The position numbers and the translations under genes are program-made. The notes under the pieces are model-generated. The model worked only from the letters and a program-made list of their open reading frames with translations. It was not told the DNA's origin and searched no databases. 64,000 bases of DNA, taken from NCBI GenBank assembly GCA_003439945.1, contig QVRM01002206.1:222664-286663 (forward strand), given 5' to 3'. The stretch comes from Dermanyssus gallinae (Eukaryota > Arthropoda > Arachnida > Mesostigmata > Dermanyssidae). Position 1 is the first letter of the stretch, and each line of letters begins with the position of its first letter. Positions 1 to 11,596 of the stretch are shown here, piece by piece.

Positions 1-976
1 GCGTTCATCCACCACAGGCCATGCAGGCACGCGTTTTGATTGACTGATTGATTATAAATTATTACTTTTTTTCATTTATGGTAAATGCCAATGTTGATGT
101 AACTTAGTTGCAGCGTTACTTGCAACTTGAGTAACTAAAGTTAAAAAATACTAACAAAAATTTGATCTTGTGCAAAGTGCGGCATGGAACCAAAAACGTT
201 ACGCGACGTAATCTGAATCAGGGTCAGTGTCGGCACAAAACTAGAGCGCTTTACTATTCCTCCGTATATTGCACAAAAGCAGCGCGTGTTCCAAGCATAC
301 GACCAGCGTTTGGTCGTGCGAACTCTGGCATGGTTTAAAACGAAGGTGAATAAACATCTTAGACTTAGCCTTATGTAGTGACGTTATAGTGTAAATAATA
401 TATATAAAAGCTTGGAGAGTGAAAATCAGATCTTAAACCAAAAATCACACTCCATTCTGACCAGATAAACTCTAAAGGCATAATGTCATAACGTGTCATC
501 ATTGCACGATACGATATAGATAGAAAGATAGGTTTTATTATTCTCATGAGTGGTTAATATTTGTACAGAGGTTCACAGCTTCTCAAAGCCATCCAAGGCT
601 AGCATGGAGTGTTTATATTGCATATTTTCTTATAATTTTATTTATTGTCATTATGATTATATTATTATCGTGTTCGGCTTATCATGAAACATTCGGGAAC
701 ATTTAACGCATAAAGTCTAGCTTTGCCGCGCTAGCTACGTTTCTACAAACGTAAGATTAAATTCACTTAAATATATAAGCTTACCGTTGATGCATTTTGC
801 GTGCAAATCTTATCTCTCGCAACCCTGTTCAAATTCGTTTCGACACAGAATGAGGATCTTCGCAAGAAGTTTAGGTTACAGAGGGTCACTGCAGGAAAGC
901 TCAACATAGGTGGCTCGTTGATTGCGATGCGACTTGTACTCGACCGCCTGCAACAAGCAGTAATTGTGAGTTTTAA

Positions 977-1047
<71 letters not shown>

Positions 1048-2010
1048 CCCTTAGCGGTTTCAGTCGGACCCCAATTTACCACCTTCTGTCGGGGCAGTCT
1101 TTCAGTTTCACGCAAAAGAGGCTTTTGTGTATCATTACCATATAGGCTTTTGTGTACCATCATCTTCTGGACAGAAACAGCAAAGTCCTCGACGTTCCAA
1201 CAATATAAACTAATTTTAATCGTTTTTTAGTCTGTTAAAATGTTTTACTTAAATCGAACAAAATATCTGTGTAGAGAAGTTAACAAGAGAACAAGTTAAC
1301 TACGTAATTGCGTTTAAAAATTAAAACTCAAAAAGTCATGATAAAGATTTGTATCCTGCTATCAAACAATACACCTGACGGGTTCAAGGAGGATACCACA
1401 TGCTTACTAGTTTTATTCTTACTGCTAATTTTCCAATACTATAAACCTGATTATTTGCTTTGTGTGTTCTTTAGCTAAGCAATATCATTAGTCAAATTAG
1501 CATATGATAAACCCTTAAATTGACTTTCCGTCTCTTAATTTGTGTATGGGAGTATCCAAGGTATATTTTTATTGGCTATGACCGAGCCAGAAAAAGAACA
1601 GATTCCGCTATATATATATATATATATACTTAGCTAATCCTTCGTGATATCTGTAACATATACATAATGTAGTATACGGGAAATAAATCGTTATATACAT
1701 CTATATATACTTATATATTTATATATAGAGAGAGAGTCCAAAATATTTACTCATAGTAGTTTTTGACGACTTGGCAGATAAAGTATATCATTCCACCAAC
1801 GAGGCAGAAGTACGTAACCACCCATAGCGCGAATCTAAAACGATTTGAGCTTGTTTTGAGAAGTCGATCGATACCTGCAAAAATTAATAAACAATTAATA
1901 TACAAGTATCCGCAGGTCCATATATTTATGCATCTATATAATATTAGCCATGTTGTATAAAGGGTCCGTTTCTTATGGCCGCCGGCAATGGCTGGGCCGC
2001 ATGCGTCTGC

Positions 2011-2054
<44 letters not shown>

Positions 2055-2427
2055 GGAGCATTTTCGTTAACAGTTTCATTTTCAGAGCCTGAATCTTAAT
2101 CTACATTCAAGACAGTCTCTACTTGTGTTAAGGCGCTTACCACATAGTTAGACCGGCTTATGAATTACATTTTCAAAGAAATCTGCCGCCTGTGTTTTAG
2201 GATAGGCAAGGTGTTTTGTGTATATGTCGCGGGATGCCACAGTCAATGTTGGAACATACTGTGAGAATTTAAACTGCTAAGTTTAGTTCAGAACAGAAGT
2301 CGTGGCGTGCTTAGTACAGGAATCGTCTAGCTTCATGGTAGTGCTCATCCACACGTGGATGCATCCTACGATTTTCATGCAAAAATCGAAATTTAAAAAA
2401 TAGTCTGTTTTTTTAATAAAAAAATTA

Positions 2428-2492
<65 letters not shown>

Positions 2493-2730
2493 GATGTTTT
2501 TAAACAACTGGACCAATAAATGCTTACAAAAGGTCATACGAAATGAAGAATTATGTTGTCAAGTGTTCAACTGTAAACATTCGTATCCGCGATCTAAGGT
2601 TCGCTACGAACCGAAATGCATAGCGAACAAGGAAATTGTGATGTTTGCTTGCCTGCTTCCTTGGAGAGCAACCCGAACCTATTCATGAATGTTGTGATAT
2701 TTTGTAAAGTACATTATTGTAAATAAACCA
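1..2730. other. AT-rich stretch with no recognised gene
   Basis: No homology to a known protein could be read in any frame. The region holds uninterrupted (TA)n arrays at about 979-1044, 1607-1627, 2012-2051 and 2431-2489. Open frames here are either translated TA repeats (alternating Tyr-Ile) or short AT-rich frames with no recognisable domain. Confidence 0.6.
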
Positions 2731-2731
2731 C

Positions 2732-2885
<154 letters not shown>

Positions 2886-2887
2886 AA

Positions 2888-3379
2888 TCTGGACATCCCA
2901 CCAAAAAATCGTAATTACTCCGCAACCACAGCTCGCATTGCCATAAGTTTGGTACCAAAATGATCGTCATGAAATGCGCATTTGCCGCTGAATATGTTAG
3001 TTTAGAGCGTTGTAAGTGGTCGTAAGGTAATAATTTTGAGGTATTGGGCGTGAAGGTTAATAAAATAACTTCATTTTGGCGAATTCTCTTCTAAGCGACC
3101 ATGTAGCATCATCTGACCGGCCTTATGAGTTCTTCGAAAGAAGCAATTTTCTCACGAACACGGCGGTGTATTTAGCTTCTGTCTAGGAAACCTGGTTGTC
3201 TCGCAACAGCACATTCTATGCTCCTATGTCGGGCAAAAACACCAATGTCACAAATTGTAGTAATTTAACTCTCATTCCGAAACAGGGCCTCTTAGAGACC
3301 ATGTTCCATTGGAAAAAATATTTGCCTTAACGAGCTCTACAATTCCATATATCGTTGATCAAATATTCCTGTAATACCC

Positions 3380-3381
<2 letters not shown>
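2888..3381 (-). mobile_element. Truncated copy of the long-TIR element family (family T)
   Basis: This is a partial copy of the element seen complete at 38540-39305. The right end at 3381 reads CCCTG directly before (TA)n. The inner part shares the segment with the phrase TTGGTACCAAAATGATCG and the arm around CCAATGG. The left edge begins CTGGACAT, which is the position of the inner inverted repeat in the complete copy. It therefore starts at an internal junction rather than at a true terminus. No open frame is conserved between copies, so it looks non-autonomous. Confidence 0.75.
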
Positions 3382-3428
<47 letters not shown>

Positions 3429-3503
3429 ATCATATTTATTTATGTGTATTAAGATATACATTTGTGATGTAAGAACATGTGCACAGCCCGCTCGGGGCTT
3501 AAC

Positions 3504-3770
3504 TCAAGGCGTTAGGTCCAGGCTTGGGCTGGTCCACCTAGCCAGGGTGCCTCTCACCGAAGCGGCATTCCCTCTCTGAACATCCAATGACAGACGTTGC
3601 AGTAAATATTCGCCCGCCCTCTTGTCTCCTGTAGCCAGCACCAATCTTCTCCCGACATCGTTGAGCAGTTTCTTCGTGAGCAGCCCGGGCCCCCCCAATG
3701 TCTCGAACGCAAGGGGTGAGAACAAGTGTGGGTAAGCAATACTTGAATACTTTCTGCACTTGGCTGCTTC
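3504..3770 (-). pseudogene. LINE C-terminal fragment (family with the PLAFETLG motif)
   Basis: The minus strand reads an open segment of about 88 residues containing PLAFETLGGPG, a GDKRAGEYLLQRLS segment and QRGNAASVRGTL. This is the typical C-terminal tail found downstream of reverse transcriptase in a non-LTR retrotransposon group common in invertebrates. Related copies lie at 10580-10954 and 21375-21765. The reverse transcriptase is absent, so this is a 5'-truncated insertion. It ends close to a (TA)n array at about 3774. Confidence 0.75.
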
Positions 3771-3816
3771 CGATATATATATATATATATATATATGTGT
3801 GTTAGATTGTTATATA

Positions 3817-4227
3817 TTATCGCTCGAAGCACGCACCCGTCGATCCCTGCATGAACATGTGAGTGAGCACTTCTGTGACGTCCTTCTCTTCGAGGTGGAG
3901 CGCTACGGCGAGTCGGGCGTAGAGCCGAAAGCGGAGCTTGGCACGCCGCCGACGACAGCCGGGGGCCCAGGGGCCTTGCGCCAATGTCGGCGGCCCCGTA
4001 ACTGGCGGCGGCACCTGCATCGGCTGGACCATATGGTCATAGTTACTCTGCTGCTGCTGCTGCTGCTGTTCCGGCGTCAGGAACACACCTTTGACCGCAA
4101 CGGCGGCCGCGTGGCCAGGACCCGTGTCGAGTCCGATAACTGGTAACTGGCGCAGTCGATCCCCGTCATTTGAATCGGTCATTTTCGCAAGAGGTCTCTC
4201 TTTGGCTGGAGGTTCTGTTCGTGCCAT
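3817..4227 (-). CDS. Candidate coding exon, unknown protein with polyQ tract
   Basis: Reading from ATG at 4227 gives about 136 residues. A second in-frame Met follows after 15 codons. The product has a run of seven Gln near the middle, a Pro-rich stretch, then a basic segment (GCRRRRAKLRFR) leading into an amphipathic region containing LEEKDVTEVLTHMF. The frame is far more GC-rich than its surroundings and is not built of TA repeats, which favours real coding sequence. I do not recognise the family. It may be the first exon of a spliced gene: a GGTGCGTG donor-like site lies just before the stop. A chance frame in a GC-rich island cannot be excluded. Confidence 0.35.
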   Translation of the reverse strand: MARTEPPAKERPLAKMTDSNDGDRLRQLPVIGLDTGPGHAAAVAVKGVFLTPEQQQQQQQSNYDHMVQPMQVPPPVTGPPTLAQGPWAPGCRRRRAKLRFRLYARLAVALHLEEKDVTEVLTHMFMQGSTGACFER

Positions 4228-5110
4228 TCTTGGCTGCGACGCCGGTGACTTTTGACCGATATGCCGCAAGGGTCAGCGCCCCAGAGAGCCAACTACAAAA
4301 ACTGGTGAGAGAAAAACTGTTGTTTTAACTACTACTACTACTACTACTGCTACCAAGTTTGGCTAATGTAATCACAGCTGGCAGTTAAGTTCCAGTGCAA
4401 TTCAGTTCCGGTGCGAGTAAGTGGTGTAATGATGCCGACGCGAGTGCAGGTTCTGTCTACCGCTGTGTAATGCAGTTGTCGTACACACGGACAATTCTCT
4501 TGCAAACGCCATCAATGACACCGATCTTGGGAAGAAGCTCTTCGAGGCCACAGCGGAGCCAAACTGATGTTGAGTGTTCACCAACACTCAAGCGATAAGA
4601 ACACAAATAATATTGTAAATATTATATAATTATCTAATTTATATATTAATAATTGTTAGACCAGTACATTAAATATAAATCCTTGTTAAAAAATAGCATT
4701 CATTTTATTATTATTGTTGTCGTTGTTGTTGTCTCTTTTTTCGGTAAATGTGTTTCTTCCAAGCAAATTGCTCCGAACACGCTATGTGCTTAATGGAGCT
4801 TGAAATAAATGTGTGCAATTATCTTACAAGAAATGTGAATAAACAAACAGTTGAAATGTACTCCAAACTGCCGAAGAATTTACATGCAATTGTAGACGAC
4901 TGTCCACACTGAAATTGCAGTGAGATGTGAGTGAATATCACTCGAGATCATTACACATCTTACTTCTGCTCGATGTCGATGTCTCCCCGGTGAATTGCTC
5001 TAAAACACGTTTTACAAACGAAAGCCAAGATAAGCACCGCCTCTGAAGGCCTCCCGACATATTTTTCCGAAACTTAGTTACTAGATATTTTCGTTCCCCT
5101 GAGGTAAATA
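4228..5110. other. Gap with no recognised gene
   Basis: This stretch holds a short ACT trinucleotide run near 4331-4350. Small open frames lie on both strands at 4395-4598, and neither resembles a known protein. The rest is AT-rich spacer. Confidence 0.5.
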
Positions 5111-6190
5111 CTTGGAAGGAGTATGGAAGACGATGACGTGCCATCTATTTTTCGTGCAGCTATTATTGGTCCAGTGAGCACCAAAAAGGCTCTAATGTGG
5201 AGACAATGGACAAAACAACCTGTATCAATGACAGTCGTTCCTTGCAAACTACTGAAATCATCTGTGAAGCAATCTACGAGAAGGTTGCTAACTCTCAGTT
5301 ATTCTCAGAACTCGAAAGCGATTTGAGTACGTGCGGGACACTTCATGGTTCGACAACTTCTCCAACTACTCGGCATGACTGGGCGATGTGCTTTAATGAG
5401 TTTCGTTGCATGGACGTAGCGAATTTGGACGATTTCAGGTCGGCCTTCGAATGTTTAACACATCAAAAACTAATTGACGTCCTTCCTTACTACGGCATTG
5501 GATCTCGGCTCATTAACTAGATTGCGACCTGCGTGGAAAAAAACCTCAACATGTTAAAGTTAAGGGTATGTTTTCGGAAAGTACGTTCGAGTAAGGTGCG
5601 ACAGGGAACTTTACTTACCCCATTGATGTGTATTCTCAACACATCTGTGATATCTTACCTCTAGGGGTATAGTCTAATATATATGTCGGTGATAATAGGC
5701 TATACGCTACTATCAATGGCACAAATGATGTTAATGTTTTTCAGCGTTCCTTAAATGTTTCTTCCGTCGGGCGCAAAGTCTATATCGTTGTCGCGCAAAC
5801 CGAAAACATGAATACACATTGGGCGGTGCTGTTATACCGAACGTGTCTTCTGTTTGTTACCTTGGAATGATCACTAGTCTAAATCTGAAATATTCCGAAT
5901 ATTTGTTTTTAACAAATATGGAACGTAAGTTGCTTAGAGTGCATCCAAACGCGCAAACTTGGTTACTGTGTATGTCTTCATCATTAAATCACGACCGACA
6001 TTCAGGCCAAGGAAGACGCAAGACGACGTGTTATACACAACTATTAGAATAAATGAGACGAGATTTGATCGTATGTTCGACTGCGTCCGTAGCAGTACAA
6101 ACCATGGAGTAAAGGTTTTACCGAAAGTTATAGCCAGAAAGGCAACCGTGAGACATGTGCTTGCCTGGTGGATAACTGCAAAACGTTACT
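5111..6190 (+). pseudogene. Decayed LINE reverse transcriptase
   Basis: The plus strand shows a broken reverse transcriptase. DFRSAFECLTHQKLIDVLPYYGIGS near 5430-5510 matches the palm segment of Jockey/I-like LINEs. VRQGTLLTPLMC near 5595-5625 corresponds to the usual RQG-x-LLGPLLF block. YVGDNRLYAT near 5680-5710 stands where the catalytic YADD should be, with one Asp lost. Stop codons and frame changes interrupt all blocks, for example after 5517. I infer a dead 5'- and 3'-truncated copy. Clade assignment needs a protein search. Confidence 0.75.
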
Positions 6191-6194
6191 GAAA

Positions 6195-6740
6195 TGTAAA
6201 TTCATAAATATGCATAATTATCACTTATTTTTATGAAGCAAAAATTTTATATTATATACTACAACTCACCTGCGAGTCCAGACTGCCGACAAAAACTTCG
6301 ACATTGACTTCTCTGTTCTGTTTGCATACAGCGTACCCGGTTCTTCGGCGAAGTGACGACACACATATACTGTGACTGGCTTTGACGCAAGTAAAAGCCA
6401 CCGAGAACGATTGAAATGTGGCCTCAATAGGTCGCGCTTGGCTTCAGTAATGGCGCCACTGCGAAACGGATCACGCGTCGCTATTGGGCTACGGAGGGGA
6501 GAATCGGGTGAGAACAGATCTAAAGAGCCTAGAGAATACGGCGCGAAGTTGAGATTGTCGAGAGAGAGAGAGAGAGAGGGAGTGAGAGGGTGAACCTATA
6601 GAGACATCTCACGGTTGGCACGGTGAAGCAATTCCAATTCACTTAGAGAATTCACATATAGGGATTACACAACCCCCCGTCCGTCCGTATCCTTTGTCAG
6701 GTGCTACCTTGACATATATGTACATATATATACCTATAGT
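6195..6740. other. Gap with no recognised gene
   Basis: One open frame at 6372-6593 is Arg-rich and runs into a GA repeat at about 6560-6590. I see no domain in it. There are no RNA gene signals. Confidence 0.5.
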
Positions 6741-6935
6741 TTTTTTTTAGAAAAGGAGACCCATGAGGGACACCACTTTGTATGGCCGGCTTGGTATCGA
6801 TCTCCTTGCGTAGCTTCAATAATTCGCGAATAGTCAAATGTCTAAAACTTTGACGGTTATTCGCTTTTTATAGAACAACATTTATGCAGAGGTCCCGATC
6901 CAACGCGTCTCTCTTTCCACACAATATTATATATA
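6741..6935 (+). repeat. Dispersed repeat, copy 1 (pair with 8530-8700)
   Basis: This 190-bp segment and the one at 8530-8700 are direct repeats, roughly 80 percent alike by eye. Shared blocks are AAAAGGAGACC, CACTTTGTATG, TGGTATCGATCTC, CAAATGTCTAAA and GCAGAGGTCCCGAT. Both are followed by AT-rich sequence and both lie next to arms of the foldback element family. They could be part of the same compound element. Confidence 0.75.
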
Positions 6936-6956
6936 ATATATATATATTATATATGT

Positions 6957-7196
6957 GGTAGAATTGTCCTCCGAACACACTATTATGATCGGTTGCTTCT
7001 GCGTTGACTGGCTCTTTTGCAAACGTAGATTTGTACAACTATGTAGAAGAAAATAAGGCAGACTAACGACTTTATAAATTCATCCTCACTCCTAAAAAAA
7101 ACCGTTTCCGCGTCCTCCCCCATAGGGAAAAAATTATTTTCTTGCCGAGTCTATCAAACCTCACAAAAAGTACATTTTGATACGAATGAACCTGTA
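6957..7196 (-). mobile_element. Truncated arm of the foldback element (family F)
   Basis: About 240 bp here is the inverted copy of 7294-7535. It contains the reverse complement of the GTTTGATAGA and CAAAAGAGCCAGTCAACG blocks of that arm. The outer end at about 7196 reads ACCTGTA. Together with the complete element that follows, it forms a large palindrome centred on the (TA)n array at 7208-7290. Confidence 0.8.
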
Positions 7197-7240
7197 ATAA
7201 TTATATATAATATATAATATATTATATATGTATATATATA

Positions 7241-7293
<53 letters not shown>

Positions 7294-8462
7294 CAGGGTC
7301 ATTCGTATCAAAATGTACTTTCTGCGAGGTTTGATAGAACTCGGCAAGAAAATAATTTTTCCCTATGGAGGGAGGACGCGGAAACGGTTTGTTTAGGAGT
7401 GAGGATGAAATTTATAAAAGTCGTTAGTCTGCCTTATTTTCTTCTACATAGTTGTACAAAATCTACGTTTGCAAAAGAGCCAGTCAACGCATGAAGCAAC
7501 CGATCATACTAGTGTGTTCGGAGGACAATTCTACACAACGGAAGACACTTCACTAGCTTGCGTAGCGAAAAGCAAATAACCAGATTGAGAAAACTAATAA
7601 AAAGTCGATATTTTGTTATGTCTTACGTTGACGCTTTTTTTGTGAGAAATCGTAAAATGTTTCCATTACGAACAAAAATGTGTGCCCAAAATACCAGTCT
7701 CACGCAATAGCAAATTTAATGCCCACCATTTCGTACCAAAGTGATGGTGCTGCCTTACGTTGTTGTCAAGTAACTAAGCTTTTTCGATAGCCATATCGAA
7801 AGTGAAGGCATGCATACTTGCATAGGTGTATGGGAAAGTTAAGTACATATTTTGAGGTTTGGTAGAAATTTTTCCTAGTGGAAGGAGGGGTTGGAGACGT
7901 CATGGCAACATTTTACGATTCTGAACGTGAAAACTTGCACGTAAAACATAACAACTATGACTGTCGAAAAAGCTTAGTTACTCGACAACTACGTAACGCA
8001 GCACTATCACTTTGTTACGAAAATGGTGGGCATTAAATTTGCTATTGCGTGATGGTGGTCATTTAAACGTACATTTTTGGTCGTAATGGAACATTTTTTA
8101 CAATTTTTCATGAAAAAGCGTTAACTTAACATATCGACTTTTTATGATTTTCCTAAATCTGGTTATTCGCTCTTTGCTACACAAGCTAGTGAAGTGTCTT
8201 ACGTTGTGTATAATTTTCATACGAACACGTCGGTATAATCGGTTCCTTTCACGCGTTGACTGGTTCTCCCGCAAACGTAGATTTCGCACAACTATGTAGC
8301 AGAAAAAAGGCAGAAAAACTACTTTTATAAACGTTACTCTCTCTCCTAAACAAGACGTTTCCGCGTCTTCTCTCCATAGGGAAAAATCATTTTCTTGCCG
8401 AGTTCTATCAAACCTCGAAAGAAGTACATTTCGATACGAATGACCTATACGACGAATGACCC

Positions 8463-8464
<2 letters not shown>
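7294..8464. mobile_element. Foldback DNA element with arms of about 500 bp (family F)
   Basis: The element runs from CAGGGTCATTCG at 7294 to its inverted counterpart ending ACCCTG at 8464, 1171 bp. Both edges abut (TA)n. The left arm (about 7294-7800) and right arm (about 7945-8464) are imperfect inverted copies. Examples are the ATGGTGGGCATTAAAT and AACTCGGCAAGAAAAT blocks and their complements. Only about 145 bp separates the arms. The right tip carries a small internal duplication of the GTCATTCGTA motif. I see no transposase, so it is non-autonomous. The terminal CAGGG next to TA suggests Tc1/mariner-type mobilisation, which is inference. Confidence 0.85.
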
Positions 8465-8523
<59 letters not shown>

Positions 8524-8529
8524 TCGTTT

Positions 8530-8699
8530 TTTTGGAAAAGGAGACCAATGTGGGACAGCACTTTGTATGCGTGGATGGTATCGATCTCTTTTAGTAGTGC
8601 AATACTTGGAGTACGCAAATGTCTAAAGCTTTTGAAGGTTATTTGCTTTTTATAGAACAAGCCTACGCAGAGGTCCCGATTCCACACGTCTTTTCCTCC

Positions 8700-8700
<1 letters not shown>
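8530..8700 (+). repeat. Dispersed repeat, copy 2 (pair with 6741-6935)
   Basis: Direct repeat partner of 6741-6935, lying just outside the right end of the foldback element. A (TA)n array follows at about 8703-8737. Confidence 0.75.
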
Positions 8701-8737
<37 letters not shown>

Positions 8738-8740
<3 letters not shown>

Positions 8741-10579
8741 ATATATAAATTGAGAATTTCCGCGGTCATAATCTGCCATTCATCTATGCTAAAAAATAAA
8801 CCAATTATTTATTTAAATTAATTAATTGTATAATAGTCTTAAAACTCCTCTAATAAAAAAATTAAAAAAAACTCCATACACAGGTGAATTTTCGTAATAG
8901 TAAAATGTTGTAACATAGATAGTCATTGGCCTGGATTGTCACTTATTCTATTTTAGTACAGCGGAGTTGATGTACGATTTAAAGAAGTTGCGTGGAAGGA
9001 AAGTACATGCTTTTGGAGGTGTTCAAACTGGGCAGTTGACCCAGTTATTTTAGGTTCAGATAATTTAGTTGTTTTGCGTCCACCTAACTTTCAGCTCAAG
9101 CTTCCACCCAGTGGCTTTTGATTATAAAATGAAGCACTCAGATGAAAACCACTTGTCGAAAATATGTTTCTGACTACATTGGCCGCTGTAACGCCTTCAA
9201 TACAATTGAAAAGCACATCTTTCAGGCTATTACGCAGTCCACCAAAATGCCGACCACTACAGCCTACGACAAAATATGTGCAATCAATAAAGCAGACGTC
9301 AGCTGCGTGCCTGTCTGCAACATGTGCAAAGTATTTCAGAAAGTCCCTCCTCGTTTTATATAGTATGCCGATCACATTGTGCGCAGTCTATCGCAATTTC
9401 AGCGCCGTTCGCCGCATTGTGACCGGGGTGGAATACTGCTCGCAGCACAAAAGCCTTTAAGCCAACTTATAGAATACAAAAGCGATAAAGTTTTGCGGCG
9501 GGGTTTGAGTGGCGTGCACGAATATTTTTTTTGTGGGAACATACTGAAGAATTTGTTAAGGGTTTCCCGTAAATGCCTCTGCGGATTTAATACTCGGCGA
9601 CGACTTACGCAGCAGTTTAGCGATCTACGCAAATCGTCTATAACACGTTTCTATACCCAACGGAAAAATGTCTAAAGATTGTGCCAAAGCTTGTTTATAA
9701 GCTCCGTAGAGTAGAAAATTATACCTCGGTAGCAAACTTTTCCCAGCTCCTACACACACAAATGTTTCAGCAGATACCTGCAGAAAATGCCATATTTCCT
9801 AATTAGCAGCAAAAATCCGCTTTAGCTGTTTGCCAGCGAAGGTAGAAACGATGAGATTATGGATAGAGCCACCTATTTACTATCGGGCCGTTTAAACGAT
9901 TAATTAGTAAACTTGAAGTATATCACGCCATAGATTGCTTTGACAATCTCAGATTTTCTGTCTCACTTAGACGGGCGCTGGAGTGGATTAACATGTTCTA
10001 GTGTCACATGCAAAATGGCAAAACATACAGTTTTTATATGCAATAAAATATTAAAAAGTAATGAACTCAAAATGATTTGTTTCAACTCACTGTCTCTCTT
10101 TCACAAGTTGCTCTTCAGTTTGTCCGTTGGCTCGAGCGAAGCTTAGTGTGAGTGAAAAATAGGCCATAGAATCATGAGACGCATTAGAGCTTCTTCGATC
10201 TAGCCAATGGATCTGGTACGGATGTACTTCTAAATGGCATCAGAAAAGAGAGTGAGATCACACACATATTTTTCTAAGATTGGCAGGGAGTCAGTTTTGT
10301 CGTCGTTATGAAGTAGACAACGTATGGCCGCTGCTGAATGCGGTAGGCAGGTTGGAAGCTTGCTGACTGAGCTGGCGAACAATAGCTCGAGCAGTGTGCA
10401 CCGTCGTGCAAAATATTGACCCGCAAGATGACTGTGACTGGTATTATTCGACCTGTGATCATTTCGGACCTTTTACGATGACACAAATTGTCCCCTTAGT
10501 GGGCCACAAGTATCTGCCGCACAATGCATGCCCAATTGGTGGGTTACCTTCTTTTCAAAATAAAAAGCCTCTGCTGGAA
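8738..10579. other. Gap with no recognised gene
   Basis: Open frames at 9091-9375 and 9399-9632 (minus) and 9379-9675 (plus) overlap on opposite strands, and none resembles a known family. The base composition near 9100-9650 is less AT-rich than the flanks, so an unrecognised decayed element is possible. The stretch 10394-10579 may be the upstream, zinc-knuckle-like part of the LINE fragment that starts at 10580. Confidence 0.45.
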
Positions 10580-10954
10580 TGATGGAAAGCGACCGGACGG
10601 ACTGACACTAACGTCCTTCGAGATGGGTCGCATACTGGTATGGGATGCAACCGTTACTAACTCATTAGCCCCCTCAATGGTCAGTGCGGGAGCGGAACAT
10701 GCCAGTCACGCGGTTATGTTGGCGGAGGCGAATAAGTGCAGAAAGTATGTCAGTACCCCTACGGCTTTCGCCCGCTGGCATTCGAGACACTAGGGGGACC
10801 TGGCCCGAAGACGTACACACTTATTCAACGTGTTGGCAAGGCGCTCAATCGTTCGATAGGGGACACTAGAGCTGTCGAGTTCCTGCAGCAGAGATTATCG
10901 CTGGACATTCAGCGGGGTAACGCCGCCTCTGTGCGTGAAACTCTGCTAGACTAG
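10580..10954 (+). pseudogene. LINE C-terminal fragment with RPDG...VWDAT domain
   Basis: The plus strand reads DGKRPDGLTL then GRILVWDATVTNSLAPS, a LAEANKCRKY segment, and after one frame change PLAFETLGGPGP, GDTRAVEFLQQRLS and QRGNAASVRETL, ending at a stop at 10954. In intact relatives these blocks form the domain downstream of reverse transcriptase. The spaced PD and D residues recall a PD-(D/E)xK nuclease fold, which is inference. The frameshift lies near 10740. It belongs to the same family as 3504-3770 and 21375-21765. Confidence 0.8.
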
Positions 10955-10969
10955 ACACGCACGAACCTG

Positions 10970-11588
10970 GAGGATATGTGACGTTTCAACTCAATTTACT
11001 TGGTTCATAAGGAGACAATTGTTACCTCTTATACATAAGCAAATAAAGTAAATATATAATGAGAAGCTGTTGTCGCTAAAAAAAGATGTAAAAACACACT
11101 GCAGTCCACAAGATATGCAACGGTCGATCTGTAAATATTATTGCATCGCTAGCTAGCTTATCTGCAAACTACCAACTACTTTCAGTTTAACACTGAGTCT
11201 ACTATGTACAAACGCATGCTAAACACTATCAATGACTACGCTACGTAGAGTAGATTCAATTTGCCAGTGCTGTCTCCTTGAGGCCGTACATTTTCCCAAT
11301 GGAAGAAAATACCTAGACGCGAATGTCGGTTTGAAGTTTTTGAAAGCGGGGCTTCTAGGTTGGACAAGTCACAAATAAAACAGCTTCAAGACGGTAAGAG
11401 TTTGTATGTAAAGTATGTTATATCGCACTGCGTCACAGGAGTAGAAACTGGCAACAATAGAGAGCAACTACAAATTCACGTGCTGGCTCAAAAGATATGT
11501 TTCAAAGATGTCTAAAAAAACTGCGTAAGTGACCTTGGTCTTAACACCTAACAAACACCCAGTCCGCGTATAAACAAACAACTGATAG
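10970..11588. other. Gap downstream of CTU1, no recognised gene
   Basis: No domain or RNA gene was seen. It is the 3' flank of the minus-strand CTU1 gene and contains no long array. Confidence 0.5.
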
Positions 11589-11594
11589 TTTATT
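11589..11594 (-). terminator. Poly(A) signal AATAAA for CTU1
   Basis: On the minus strand AATAAA begins two bases after the CTU1 stop codon (TGA at 11599-11597). If it is used, the 3' UTR is only about 20-30 nt. No other canonical hexamer was noted closer to the stop. Confidence 0.5.
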
Positions 11595-11596
11595 TG

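Noticed and set aside
979..1044. Open frames encoding long Tyr-Ile runs, here and at many other places
   Set aside because: They are direct translations of (TA)n microsatellites, open in both strands because the repeat lacks stops in those frames.
9091..9675. Overlapping frames on both strands as a gene or LINE
   Set aside because: No motif of a known family could be read on either strand.
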